Positions 1-6,903 of a stretch of DNA of 10,549 nucleotides are shown here, piece by piece. The translations under genes and the position numbers were made by a program. Every line of letters begins with the position of its first letter. The first letter of the stretch is position 1. The notes beneath the pieces were generated by a model. That model was not told the origin of the DNA, searched no databases, and worked only from the letters and a program-made list of their open reading frames with translations. Source of the stretch: an uncultured Collinsella sp. (lineage in GTDB: Bacteria; Actinomycetota; Coriobacteriia; Coriobacteriales; Coriobacteriaceae); the NCBI GenBank assembly GCA_902465425.1, contig CABQNA010000037.1, forward strand, positions 1 through 10,549, given 5' to 3'.

Positions 1-573
1 CGAGGCGGCGTCCGGGACCCCGGCGCAGTCGATGCGCACATAGGAGGAGTCGCGGGACAGCAAGCCCTGGTTCTTGCCGTACTCGTACACAAGGCGAGAA
101 AGGAAAGACTTACCGACACCCACGCCGCCGCTCAAGAGGATGGGTAGGCCAAACGGAGGGTACTGAACCGCAGCCTTGCACTGCTCGACAACGGAGCTGA
201 GGCTCAGGTCGAAGCCCACGGCACGCGCGAAGTCGCGGTGATCGGCGATTCCCGTCGCCTGGATGAGGTCGGCGAGCGAGGCGTACTCGCTTGCAGAGAG
301 CTTTACCTGAAAACGCTTCTGGAACGCGCGGCGATGAAAATAACGGACAGGCCTGCCCGCCACCTTAACCACAAGGCCGGCGCGAACAAGGTCGTTGAGG
401 TACTGGCTCGCCAGACTCCTGGAGATGATGAGCGTCTCGGCGATGTCGGAGGTGGACAGACGGACAAGGTCGTCGAGCGAGACGACAGAGGTGAGGGCCT
501 CGAGATGCTCGAGAATCCTGTCCCTCATGTCGACGGGCTTCTTTGCCAAGCTGTCCTGTGCGGTCTTGTCCAT
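1..573 (-). CDS. LevR/ManR-like sigma-54-interacting transcriptional activator, N-terminal part (runs off the window)
   Basis: The first 191 residues are present, read from an ATG at 573; the gene continues past position 1. A strong AAGGAGG sits just upstream of the ATG. Residues about 42-63 (SDIAETLIISRSLASQYLND) form a helix-turn-helix typical of the LevR N-terminus. Residues 126-191 begin the AAA+ sigma-54 activator domain: YPPFGLPILLSGGVGVGKS holds Walker A at 149-156 (G-x-x-G-x-G-K-S), followed by a YVRIDCA segment that usually leads to the sigma-54 contact loop. In the family these proteins activate sigma-54 promoters of PTS sugar operons and carry PRD and EIIA-like domains further on, which lie outside the window. 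The specific sugar target cannot be read. Missing downstream sequence is only the window edge, not truncation. Confidence 0.88.
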   Translation of the reverse strand, partial: MDKTAQDSLAKKPVDMRDRILEHLEALTSVVSLDDLVRLSTSDIAETLIISRSLASQYLNDLVRAGLVVKVAGRPVRYFHRRAFQKRFQVKLSASEYASLADLIQATGIADHRDFARAVGFDLSLSSVVEQCKAAVQYPPFGLPILLSGGVGVGKSFLSRLVYEYGKNQGLLSRDSSYVRIDCAGVPDAAS

Positions 574-583
574 GACTTCTTAC

Positions 584-599
584 CTCCTTGTACAAGGAG
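584..599. promoter_or_regulatory. 16-bp perfect palindrome over the ribosome site of the LevR-like gene
   Basis: CTCCTTGTACAAGGAG is a perfect palindrome whose right arm (minus-strand reading) supplies the AAGGAG ribosome site 9-10 nt before the ATG at 573. A TATACT box (minus strand, 599-604) abuts it, so transcription would start in or next to the palindrome. It may be a repressor operator. If transcripts start further upstream, it may instead be a 6-bp RNA stem with a GUAC loop hiding the ribosome site. The palindrome is seen directly; the role is inferred. Confidence 0.5.
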
Positions 600-701
600 T
601 ATAAGGGGAACACGGAGAACGGAAGGGGGCGCGTGGGGGAATCAACAGCCCCGAGGAGAAGTTCACCACTTGAGGGGCAGAAAACAACGGCCATTGAACA
701 T

Positions 702-857
702 TCAGGGCCGACGCTCAACACTTCGGCTCGACACTTCGCTTTGGAAAGGGCCCTGCGCGATGGTGCAGCCCTCCATCTCGCAGCACAGGTCGCCGAAGGT
801 CGCGAGGATGCGCTCCTTCTGTTCCGTGGGCGAGACGGCTCGGTGGGCAAGGTCCTC
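702..857 (-). pseudogene. Remnant resembling 5'-methylthioadenosine/S-adenosylhomocysteine nucleosidase
   Basis: A 51-codon open stretch between TGA stops (858-860 and 702-704, minus strand) reads SPTEQKERILATFGDLCCEME followed by GCTIAQ and GPFQ. The C-E-M-E-G-x-x-I-A run matches the nucleoside-binding segment of MTAN-type nucleosidases (consensus (D/E)-M-E-x-x-A-I-A-H-V-C-x-x-N-x-x-P-F), where the Met-Glu pair contacts the ribose. The usual residues between I-A and P-F are missing, and there is no start, no ribosome site and no rest of the roughly 230-residue protein. It is therefore read as a decayed gene fragment. The match rests on one motif, so the identity is moderate. Confidence 0.42.
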
Positions 858-1051
858 TCAAAAGGGGTCGTCCGACGCCGCAAGACCTCGATGACCGCCT
901 CGAGCAAGTGGCGGATTACCTCTGCACCATCGAACTTGCCTTGGTCAAGTACAAGGCCAAGGAGAACGGTGAGACGTACAACAAGTTCTTCGGAGGTATA
1001 GATTCTTTCAAGAGGAACTGGTTCAAGCAAGCCCGCAGCAAGCGGATATAG
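857..1051 (+). pseudogene. Unidentified C-terminal gene fragment
   Basis: The plus-strand frame from 857 to the TAG at 1049-1051 encodes about 64 residues with protein-like composition: LKRGRPTPQDLDDRLEQVAD, then YLCTIELALVKYKAKENGET, then YNKFFGGIDSFKRNWFKQAR and SKRI. It looks like the end of a helical, basic protein beginning with a KRGRPT arm often seen near the N-terminus of small DNA-binding proteins. No start codon or ribosome site lies upstream in frame, and the frame meets the opposite-strand nucleosidase-like remnant tail-on. Function is not recognised. It may be a truncated gene left by rearrangement. Confidence 0.35.
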
Positions 1052-1293
1052 GTGGTTCCGCAGTCTCGCAGGGAGCGGTCGTCTCTCCTCCGGCCAGGGC
1101 CCCAAGCGACACGCTTCGAGCAGCGATAGCGAAACGCAAGCAACGGCGTCGTGGGCGCCTCGTGCGCCATAGTGTCCATGTGGTCATCTCCTATCGTCTC
1201 AGCGTGGTAGCTGAAGATTCTAGGCGCTGGCCACACCCCTTTTCCGGGGCGCCAACACCAACGTTTAGCACACAAGGAGTTTGACGAGATGGC
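1052..1293. other. Spacer with no supported gene
   Basis: The minus-strand frame in this stretch that starts near 1175 behind a GGAG site has no recognisable family and stops or shifts into the fragments at 702-1051. A short CCCC/GGGG hairpin around 1235-1255 lies downstream of the 194-aa gene but has no T-run. No RNA gene or terminator is convincing here. Confidence 0.4.
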
Positions 1294-1878
1294 TCAGCGA
1301 GTATTGAATCTATCCGCCCATGCAGCCACGTCGAATAACTCCAGATTGGGGTAACTGACCGTTTCGCCCGTTTCTTTAAGACAGGCCTCCGCGGCGTTGC
1401 ACAGCGAGCTCGCGAGCGACGCCGCATCAACGCGGAACGTCACGCTCTTAGTCGCACGCATCCCGCTCTTGGGCGACGGCCAGGAAGAGCAGAGGGCGTT
1501 GCACCCGTGGAGGACAAGCTCGAACTTGTAGTCGTAGTCGAAGCTCTCGTCTTTCTCGGGAGCATCGACCGACACATCGTAGTCGCCTGAATGCAACAGG
1601 GAGCACCGGAGCTTCCAGCACATCTTCCCATTAAAGATTTGACCTGGAATCGTTTCACCTTCGTTCGAGGGGTCTCCCGAAAACAGGAAGTCGTTTGCCG
1701 CCCAGTCATCAAACCACTTCACATACTGCCGCCCCGCCGCTCTCTTCCCGTTATGAAGGACGAGATTGGGATAAAGAAGCTGCCCCATGGCGTCGGGAAT
1801 GGTAAGGGAAGACATAAGGGCTGGGATAAGGCAGTCTTTCTCAACCGCATTTCTAATCGATTCGACGAGTAGCTTCAT
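1294..1878 (-). CDS. Hypothetical protein with an R-x4-H (HEPN-like) motif
   Basis: 194 residues from an ATG at 1878, with a weak GAGG upstream. No named family is recognised with certainty. The N-terminal half (residues 1-60) holds the motif YPNLVLHNGKRAAGRQYVKWFDDW. Residues 86-99 read M-C-W-K-L-R-C-S-L-L-H-S-G-D, giving R91-C-S-L-L-H96, the R-x4-6-H spacing used by HEPN ribonucleases with a polar residue after the arginine. The pattern 'Y/W-K-L-R-C-S-L-L-H' recurs in uncharacterised bacterial proteins. It lies 28 bp behind the stop of the DUF4365-like gene on the same strand, so the two are probably co-transcribed. RNase activity is an inference from one motif; a structural or carbohydrate-unrelated role remains possible. 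Confidence 0.72.
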   Translation of the reverse strand: MKLLVESIRNAVEKDCLIPALMSSLTIPDAMGQLLYPNLVLHNGKRAAGRQYVKWFDDWAANDFLFSGDPSNEGETIPGQIFNGKMCWKLRCSLLHSGDYDVSVDAPEKDESFDYDYKFELVLHGCNALCSSWPSPKSGMRATKSVTFRVDAASLASSLCNAAEACLKETGETVSYPNLELFDVAAWADRFNTR

Positions 1879-1906
1879 TTCGATGCCTCAAAAAGTCTAT
1901 GCGGTC

Positions 1907-3655
1907 TTATGCGAAGAAACGGCCGATCGGCCATGAGCCGAGCGTCGTTCGTGCCTCTTCGTCAAGTGACGCTCTGAGCGCAGAGGCCATGTCCGAGTCT
2001 CCGCGCAAGGCTGCTGCGCATGCTTTCGACAGCGCACTATCTGAATTCAGCTGGATTGCCATTAACTCAGATTTCTCCTCGCTAGTAAGATCTCGCTTTC
2101 GAGCGGCAATTTGATATCGATTTATCAGGGTTGCCTCTCGATCCGCAAAAGCTTCCAGGGCGTCTACGGTCATCTCGCAGCATTTCAGCAACTCTTCCTT
2201 ACAGCACGCATCTTGATCGTAGGCTGATAGCATTTCAAGCATCTTGTCGTTGACGTAGGCAGAGCTAACTTCGGTGACTGGATACTGCTTCAACGTAGCG
2301 GCAAACACCTCGGCATCGATATTGGCAAGCCTCATATAGTCCTGCATCGTTTGGACGAACAGAGGCGCGACGACTACGGGGGCATCCCCCTCGCCCCGGA
2401 AGAACACCGAGACCGTCAGGTCATCCAGTCGAAGCCCATCGACCATTCGGTACATATCTTCAGATACTTGGTAAAACACGAGCTTAATCGGATGGTTCCC
2501 CAGATTGATATATCCGAATCCGTTTTGCCGATCCTTGTAGTGGAGGGGTGCGTTCTCAACCAATCCCTTGTAAATTGTCTCGATGTTTCTTAAATCCTGA
2601 GTGGTCAACGCACTGATGTCGAGCTCTGGCTTGTAATGAAGAGCGTCGACAACCCGCTTGATAATCTCCAGCGACTGCAATCGACTCTCAAGGGCGTCGA
2701 AGTCGCCTCCGCTCAACTTGCACCCGCGAGCAAAGCCGCTTCCGTCTATGGAAAGCGTACCGGTTTGCATCAATGCGCGCATGAGGGCCAACTCTTCCAT
2801 GCGCTCGACAAGAGTTCCGGTCTCGCTGAGGGTGATTGTGTTGGTGGAGAGGCATATGTCGAAACCCCTGAAGAAAACGTGCTCGCCATTCTCATTTTCT
2901 CCGGCCATGACCACCGCATTTAGGGAAACATCACCAGAACTGACGTCATGCCGAGACCCAATCGCGACGCCAACTATGTTTTCAAGCTTATTCAAGGGAT
3001 ACAGCTCTCCCCAGGGGCTCTTCCCGTAGATATACAGCCCGTTCCTGTATGGAGCCAAGCTTGCGGGCGACTCGCCCTCGAGCAGCTCGATTCCAAACTC
3101 GCACTCATCAAAGCAAAGGCCGGCGTCCTTAAATTCCTCGATTGTCTTGGGGGCGATGCCAGCGACTGCTCGCTGCTTTGTTCTGTCCTTGACCGCCCTT
3201 CTGACAAGCCGCGTCAATTCCGCCGCGTCTGATGGAAGCCGGTCGAAACGCAAAGAGATGCGCTCTTGTTGCTCCGGAATATCGGCCAGAATCTTCTTTA
3301 GGTCATAGGGAAGCAAAAGTCTGTAGAAAACCTCCGCTGAACGAGCCTCGCTCCCACAGTAGACGTAAAAATAGATGCAGCCTCCAGCAATGTTGAGATA
3401 GTGCTTGAGGTCTGAAACTCGAACTTGCCGCTTAGGTCGGTCCGATTTTCTTTTCGAAGTGGTCCCCTTGACCTGAAGCGGCAACTGGCCTTCAACGGTC
3501 TCAATCGTGAAGGAAGAAGACGAGTAGACTTGCAGGTGCCCGTCGGTGCATTCGGTCTTGTCGTTCTCATCTATATACGCATAGACGCAAGCGACATCGC
3601 CGAAAGCCTGCTTGACAGCATTGACCGCGTTCTGCTCGATTTTGCGATTGTCCAA
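1907..3655 (-). CDS. DUF4365-like protein with predicted PD-(D/E)xK nuclease-type N-terminal domain
   Basis: 582 residues. The start is a TTG at 3655, chosen because AAGGAG lies 4-5 nt upstream and no in-frame ATG fits. The first ~130 residues match the DUF4365 pattern: E7 in the first helix (KIEQNAVNAVKQAF), an acidic D38 before a strand, then PLQVKGT (Q61-x-K63) followed by a DLKHYL-type helix. This is the E..D..QxK variant of the PD-(D/E)xK nuclease fold. The remaining ~450 residues are unrecognised; residues 480-560 look helical and acidic. DUF4365 proteins are mostly found in mobile and defence contexts, but their biochemical role is poorly defined. It is followed after 28 bp by the R-x4-H protein. 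The upstream gap (3656-3744) has a possible weak promoter TGACAT-N16-TAAAAC. Confidence 0.8.
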   Translation of the reverse strand: MDNRKIEQNAVNAVKQAFGDVACVYAYIDENDKTECTDGHLQVYSSSSFTIETVEGQLPLQVKGTTSKRKSDRPKRQVRVSDLKHYLNIAGGCIYFYVYCGSEARSAEVFYRLLLPYDLKKILADIPEQQERISLRFDRLPSDAAELTRLVRRAVKDRTKQRAVAGIAPKTIEEFKDAGLCFDECEFGIELLEGESPASLAPYRNGLYIYGKSPWGELYPLNKLENIVGVAIGSRHDVSSGDVSLNAVVMAGENENGEHVFFRGFDICLSTNTITLSETGTLVERMEELALMRALMQTGTLSIDGSGFARGCKLSGGDFDALESRLQSLEIIKRVVDALHYKPELDISALTTQDLRNIETIYKGLVENAPLHYKDRQNGFGYINLGNHPIKLVFYQVSEDMYRMVDGLRLDDLTVSVFFRGEGDAPVVVAPLFVQTMQDYMRLANIDAEVFAATLKQYPVTEVSSAYVNDKMLEMLSAYDQDACCKEELLKCCEMTVDALEAFADREATLINRYQIAARKRDLTSEEKSELMAIQLNSDSALSKACAAALRGDSDMASALRASLDEEARTTLGSWPIGRFFA

Positions 3656-3744
3656 GCTTCTCCTTACTGTTTTAGATCGTCAGCAAACCGATGTCAGGCA
3701 TGTTTCTCACTTGACCTAACTGCCTCGCGATGAATCGCATGGCC

Positions 3745-5010
3745 CTAGAGGAAAAAGTCCCTCGCGCTCACGATGCGGATGCCGTCGATATCCGTGTCGT
3801 AGGAACCCTGCCTCACGACCACGATCTTCTCGTGGTTGTCTCGTATCGACTTCAGAGGGGCGATCTCTCGCTCCCTGGTCTCGCTTGCGAACATCTCGTC
3901 AGTCGCCTGCACGTAGAGCACGCGCCCGTCCTTCGTCGCGACGAAGTCGACTTCCTTGCCATAGAGCTTGCCCACATGCACGCTCCATCCTTCGTAGAGC
4001 AGCTGGAGATACACGGCGTTCTCGAACAGGCGGCCAGTATCCGTGACCCTATAGCCGGCCATCCAGGTCCGGAAGCCGGTGTCGACGATGTACTCCTTTG
4101 GGTTCGTCTTGAGGAGCGCCTTGCCGTGCAAATCGTAACGCGTGGCACGATAGAACAGGAAGGCCTCCTCAAGCGCACCCACATACGAGGAAACGGTCTT
4201 GTTCGTGGTCTTCGGCCCCGCAGAAGTTAACGCGCCGGCGATTCGACTCGACGAGCACTCGTTGCCGATGTTGTCCGCCAGGAATTCGGCCACATGGCGC
4301 AGCAGGGAAGGGTCAGTCACCGCACTTTTGCCCTTCCCGCGCTCACGGTTGACAATATCACGCACGGCGATGGCTTCGTAGACGCCGGACATGTACGCCG
4401 AGTGCTGCGCCTGGGTCGTCGAGAGGGATGCGATGGCTGGCATGCCCCCGTACTCAAGGTAACGAGTAAGCATGTCGTCGAAGAGAACGGGATCCCCCTC
4501 GGGAGTGAGAGCCACCGAAGTTCCCGATACGAACTCGATTCCGCAGAAGTCGGCGAACTCGGAGAAGGACAGGGGCAGCATCTTTACCTCTACGTAGCGC
4601 CCGGAGAGATAGGTGGCCAGCTCGCTCGAGAGAAGATACGCATTCGAGCCCGTGAGGTAGATGTCGCAATCGAAGTCGACCCTCATTGCGTTGACCGCAT
4701 CCTGCCAGCCATCGATTCTCTGGGGCTCGTCTATGAAAACGTAGGTGCGACCCTTGTCCGACAGGCGCCCGCGAACGTAATCATAAAGCTGGTCCTCCGT
4801 CTTGATGCCCGTACCCTTGCTTTCCAGGTTGACGCTCACAAAGCCGCGGCCAGCGACTCCTTCAGACTCGATGGTCATCCTAATTAGATCGAGAAGGCTC
4901 GACTTGCCGCACCTGCGCACGCCCGTGATCACCTTGATGAGGTCGGTGTCACGGAAGAGCATCGCCTCCTCGAGGTATCTATCGCGGTTCCTGAGTCTGC
5001 TACCCTTCAA
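3745..5010 (-). CDS. AAA+ ATPase with DUF4143 domain (ATP-binding protein)
   Basis: 421 residues, normal length for the family. The start is a TTG at 5010 with TAGGAG 6-7 nt upstream. Walker A is G30-V-R-R-C-G-K-S37; Walker B is Y90-V-F-I-D-E95-P-Q97; a sensor-like strand L-T-G-S-N-A-Y-L-L-S and an S-G-R-Y motif follow, then Y-L-E-Y-G-G-M-P. The C-terminal DUF4143 part has GRLFENAVYLQLL and KEVDFVATKDGRVLYVQAT, a PD-(D/E)xK-like E..D..Q-x-T arrangement in which the usual final lysine (x-x-E/Q-V/I-K) is replaced by threonine, so nuclease activity is doubtful. These ATPases are widespread in gut bacteria, often in paralogous sets, with unknown substrate. The gene is complete and intact. Its leader holds a 9-bp inverted repeat over the ribosome site. 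Confidence 0.9.
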   Translation of the reverse strand: MKGSRLRNRDRYLEEAMLFRDTDLIKVITGVRRCGKSSLLDLIRMTIESEGVAGRGFVSVNLESKGTGIKTEDQLYDYVRGRLSDKGRTYVFIDEPQRIDGWQDAVNAMRVDFDCDIYLTGSNAYLLSSELATYLSGRYVEVKMLPLSFSEFADFCGIEFVSGTSVALTPEGDPVLFDDMLTRYLEYGGMPAIASLSTTQAQHSAYMSGVYEAIAVRDIVNRERGKGKSAVTDPSLLRHVAEFLADNIGNECSSSRIAGALTSAGPKTTNKTVSSYVGALEEAFLFYRATRYDLHGKALLKTNPKEYIVDTGFRTWMAGYRVTDTGRLFENAVYLQLLYEGWSVHVGKLYGKEVDFVATKDGRVLYVQATDEMFASETREREIAPLKSIRDNHEKIVVVRQGSYDTDIDGIRIVSARDFFL

Positions 5011-5016
5011 AAGCTG

Positions 5017-5051
5017 CTCCTAAAACTCGAATCTGGTTACACTTTTAGGAG
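5017..5051. promoter_or_regulatory. Inverted repeat covering the ribosome site of the DUF4143 ATPase gene
   Basis: CTCCTAAAA (5017-5025) and TTTTAGGAG (5043-5051) are perfect 9-bp arms around a 17-nt loop. In the minus-strand transcript the CUCCUAAAA arm could pair with UUUUAGGAG, which contains the ribosome site of the TTG start at 5010. A candidate promoter TTGCTC-N17-TACGAT (minus strand, -10 at 5056-5061) would start RNA at about the upstream arm. The element may be an operator or a translational switch; the arms are seen, the function is inferred. Confidence 0.5.
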
Positions 5052-5211
5052 TATCGTAACTCCACGCCACAAGATGAGCAAAGAACGCACCTCGAGACGG
5101 ATCGACCAAGGGGATTACGCACCTGCCGGGAGGCAGGGCAGCTTGCTCGATCGACGCGGACTACCAATTGATAAACCCCAAAAGCCGGACCGCACGGCGG
5201 CGCTCGTTTCG

Positions 5212-5400
5212 CTAAATCGGCTTGATGGGATGGCGAATCACGGTCTTGAGCTTCTCCGGCGCGTACTTGCGCGGGTCGGAGAGGTAAATCTCGTGACAGA
5301 GGCGGGATTCGGAGAAGTCGGGCGCATATCCCCGTTCCGCCGCAAATGCACGCATGGCGCCTATGATCGTCAGCTCGTCATCGTAAGGCCCGTATAGCAA
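5212..5400 (-). pseudogene. Truncated GyrI-like domain protein (C-terminal end only)
   Basis: 62 codons remain of a protein usually about 200 residues long. The sequence LLYGPYDDELTIIGAMRAFA, then SRLCHEIYLSDPRKYAPEKL and KTVIRHPIK is the hallmark C-terminus of GyrI-like small-molecule-binding proteins (family pattern GPYDDEP..HEIYLSDPRK.APEKLKTVIRHP). Similarity ends abruptly at the TTG/CCA codons near 5400, exactly at the base of the perfect hairpin 5398-5433. The frame stays open a little further upstream (to about 5470) with unrelated residues and then meets a TAG. The 5' two-thirds of the gene has been replaced by repeat A, so this is a breakpoint-generated fragment rather than a functional gene. 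Confidence 0.8.
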
Positions 5401-5433
5401 TGGGCGCGGATTCGGAAGATGCCGCGCCCATTG
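5398..5433. repeat. Perfect 12-bp stem, 12-nt loop hairpin at the start of repeat A
   Basis: CAATGGGCGCGG (5398-5409) and CCGCGCCCATTG (5422-5433) are perfect complements around a 12-nt loop, with an outer TATAGCA (5394-5400) and CTATAG just outside. No T-run follows, so it is not a standard terminator. The equivalent place in repeat B has a different sequence but the same shape (7877-7908), which points to a conserved structured element. Confidence 0.6.
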
Positions 5434-5455
5434 GCAAACACTATAGCATAGAATC

Positions 5456-5467
5456 GAACGTCTGTTC
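5456..5467. promoter_or_regulatory. LexA-box-like palindrome in repeat A
   Basis: GAACGTCTGTTC fits GAACNNNNGTTC, the SOS box form recognised by LexA in Bacillus and Actinobacteria. No intact gene follows on either side: to the left lies the GyrI-like fragment, to the right the rest of the repeat. The repeat B partner at 7933-7944 also fits. Binding is inferred from the pattern only. Confidence 0.4.
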
Positions 5468-5776
5468 TATTCCCACTCGATGGCGTCGGTTCTGCCGTCC
5501 CGTCATTCCAGTTACACCCAGTTTTCGGCATCGACACGGAACGCGTGCCGCCGAATGACGCGATGTCGCGTTTCGTCGGCTTCGGGGACAAAAGCTGGGA
5601 CAACCTCAAAAACTTTTTTCAAACTCAGGGCTTTGAGTTTTTGTTTTTGTCCCAAAGTGCGCGGCGGGTCGCCTTTGGAGACTCGATGGCGCCAAAAACG
5701 CCCGTTTTGAAACTCAACCGCCCTTTTGCCTGCAAGCCGCCAGCTGCAATCGCAAGTGAATTAATGCGGGTGGCTT

Positions 5777-5936
5777 GCGCGCCATTTGCAAAACCCCAGG
5801 TCGCAGGTCTTCGCCATTCGTGAACAAAGTGAGTAGTCTCAGGTGGCTTGCTTATGAGTTGGCGAATGGGCCTTCAGGATTCAGGGCAAACATGCTGGTA
5901 GAATAGGATTCTCAAATCAATGACAGGAGACCGAGC
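5777..5936 (+). promoter_or_regulatory. abiF leader with -10 box and no clear -35
   Basis: The stretch contains GGTAGAATAG, a good -10 (TAGAAT, 5899-5904), 33 bp before the abiF ATG, but the -35 position (5876-5882) has no TTGACA-like hexamer, so basal transcription is probably weak or needs help. Arms CCATTCG (5814-5820) and CGAATGG (5863-5869) form an inverted repeat upstream of the -10. The ribosome site is AGGAG, 9 nt before ATG 5937. The same GGTAGAATAG occurs in the RNA promoter at 6890-6899. Confidence 0.4.
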
Positions 5937-6899
5937 ATGGCCGAACCCCACGATAGGAAGCCGATCCTCACGATCGAGCAGCAGATAGAGCACCTCAAGC
6001 AGAAGGGCGTAGCCTTCGAGCTGTGTTCCGAGGAAGAGGCCGCGGACTACCTGCGCGACAAGTGCAACTTCTTCAAGCTCGCATCCTACCGCAAACTCTT
6101 CTCGAAATACGAGGGAGGCCCGCGCGACGGCCGCTACGTAGACCTCGACTTCGGCCAGTTGCGCCTGCTCGCGGCGCTCGACCAGGAGCTGCGCCACGCC
6201 CTGCTCGGCATGACGCTCGACATCGAGCATTTCCAGAAGGTGACACTGCTTCGCGAGATGGAGGACCGTGGAGAGGACGGCTACGCCATCGTGGCCGACT
6301 ACATGGCATCGCTTACCACTGCAAACAGGGAGTACCGCCTGCGCGAGCTCAAGATGAGCGGCCGCAGCCCCTACAGCTCGAGCCTCTACGCGAAGTACTC
6401 CGGCGACATGCCTGCCTGGGCCTTCCTTGAGCTCACCTCGTTCGGCACCCTCATCGACTTCGTGCGCTTCTGCGCCAAGCGATGGGGCGACAGGCGCCTC
6501 GAGGCCTCCCACTACGACCTCAAGCGCGTGAAGTCCGTCCGCAACTGCGCCGCGCACGGCTCGTGCCTGATCAACTGCTTCGCCGAGAGGGGCGCCGCCC
6601 GGGGCTCGGCGTCCAGCGGCGTCTCCCGAAGGGTCGCCGCCGTGGGGATTCCCAAGGCGACCAGGAGGAAGTGGATGGGGAATACGGCCATGCAGGAGGT
6701 CGCGACCGTGCTCGTGGCGCACTCCGGCTTGGTACCCGAGGGCTCCTCGCGCTCGCGCGCCGCATCCGAGCTCGCCGAGATGTTCGCCAGGGCCGACGGC
6801 GAAACCGAGGCGCTGCCCGACAAGGGGCCCGACGCCGCAGCTCGCTCCGCGCTCGAGTTCCTTCGCAGGTTGACAGAATCGCTCGGGTTGGTAGAATAG
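5937..6899 (+). CDS. AbiF/AbiD (Abi_2) family abortive-infection protein
   Basis: 320 residues from ATG 5937 with AGGAG upstream. The Abi_2 core spans about residues 10-215: KPILTIEQQIEHLKQKG, then NFFKLASYRKLF (the family's 'Y-R-L-x-x-Y-x-x-x-F' position), ALDQELRHALLGMTLDIEHF (the 'D-x-x-L-R-x-x-L-x-x-x-I-E' helix) and, at 200-208, S-V-R-N-C-A-A-H-G, the HEPN ribonuclease motif R202-x4-H207 in the family's RN-x-C-A-H-x setting. Residues 220-320 are an accessory tail. Family members are phage-abortive-infection or toxin-like proteins, and some AbiF homologues have been reported to work with an adjacent structured RNA and to be relatives of Cas13. Here two structured RNA units lie directly behind the gene, the first with its promoter inside the last codons. 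GC-rich codon use differs from the AT-richer repeats on both sides. Confidence 0.9.
   Translation: MAEPHDRKPILTIEQQIEHLKQKGVAFELCSEEEAADYLRDKCNFFKLASYRKLFSKYEGGPRDGRYVDLDFGQLRLLAALDQELRHALLGMTLDIEHFQKVTLLREMEDRGEDGYAIVADYMASLTTANREYRLRELKMSGRSPYSSSLYAKYSGDMPAWAFLELTSFGTLIDFVRFCAKRWGDRRLEASHYDLKRVKSVRNCAAHGSCLINCFAERGAARGSASSGVSRRVAAVGIPKATRRKWMGNTAMQEVATVLVAHSGLVPEGSSRSRAASELAEMFARADGETEALPDKGPDAAARSALEFLRRLTESLGLVE
6870..6897 (+). promoter_or_regulatory. Strong promoter inside the 3' end of abiF, driving RNA unit 1
   Basis: TTGACA (6870-6875), 16-bp spacer, TAGAAT (6892-6897), ending in the abiF stop codon (TAG 6897-6899). This is the best sigma-70-type promoter in the window and predicts a start near 6904, immediately before the first hairpin. 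The second RNA unit has the same layout 135 bp on. Confidence 0.7.
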
Positions 6900-6903
6900 C
6901 CTG

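Larger units (their letters stand above)
5398..5776. repeat. Direct repeat A (about 380 bp, diverged partner of repeat B)
   Basis: Landmarks in order: hairpin (5398-5433), GAACGTCTGTTC (5456-5467) followed by TATTCC, paired GGGACAA boxes 12 bp apart (5585 and 5597), AAACTNTTTC, TTTTTGTCCC (5644-5653), GGCGCCAAAAACG (5688-5700), and AAGTGAAT-N8-GTGGCTT (5754-5776). All recur in the same order, same orientation and nearly the same spacing in 7877-8239. Overall identity is low, so these are old copies or functionally conserved sites. No intact gene lies in it. The opposed GGGACAA/TTGTCCC boxes resemble recombinase or replication-protein sites more than coding sequence. Confidence 0.65.

Noticed and set aside
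650..700. Possible sigma-54 promoter (TGGC...TGC) upstream of the LevR-like gene
   Set aside because: The GG-to-GC spacing is 12 nt instead of 10 and the consensus flanks are missing.
365..1105. 246-codon minus-strand frame
   Set aside because: Arg/Ser/Pro-rich translation overlapping the LevR-like gene in another frame and running through two gene fragments; no family.
3727..3738. GCGATGAATCGC palindrome after the DUF4143 gene
   Set aside because: Short stem with a 2-nt centre and no T-run; too little to call a terminator or operator.
5874..6722. Minus-strand 282-codon frame opposite abiF
   Set aside because: Repetitive Val/Ala/Glu/His-rich translation typical of an antisense shadow in GC-rich DNA; the plus strand has a clear Abi_2 protein.
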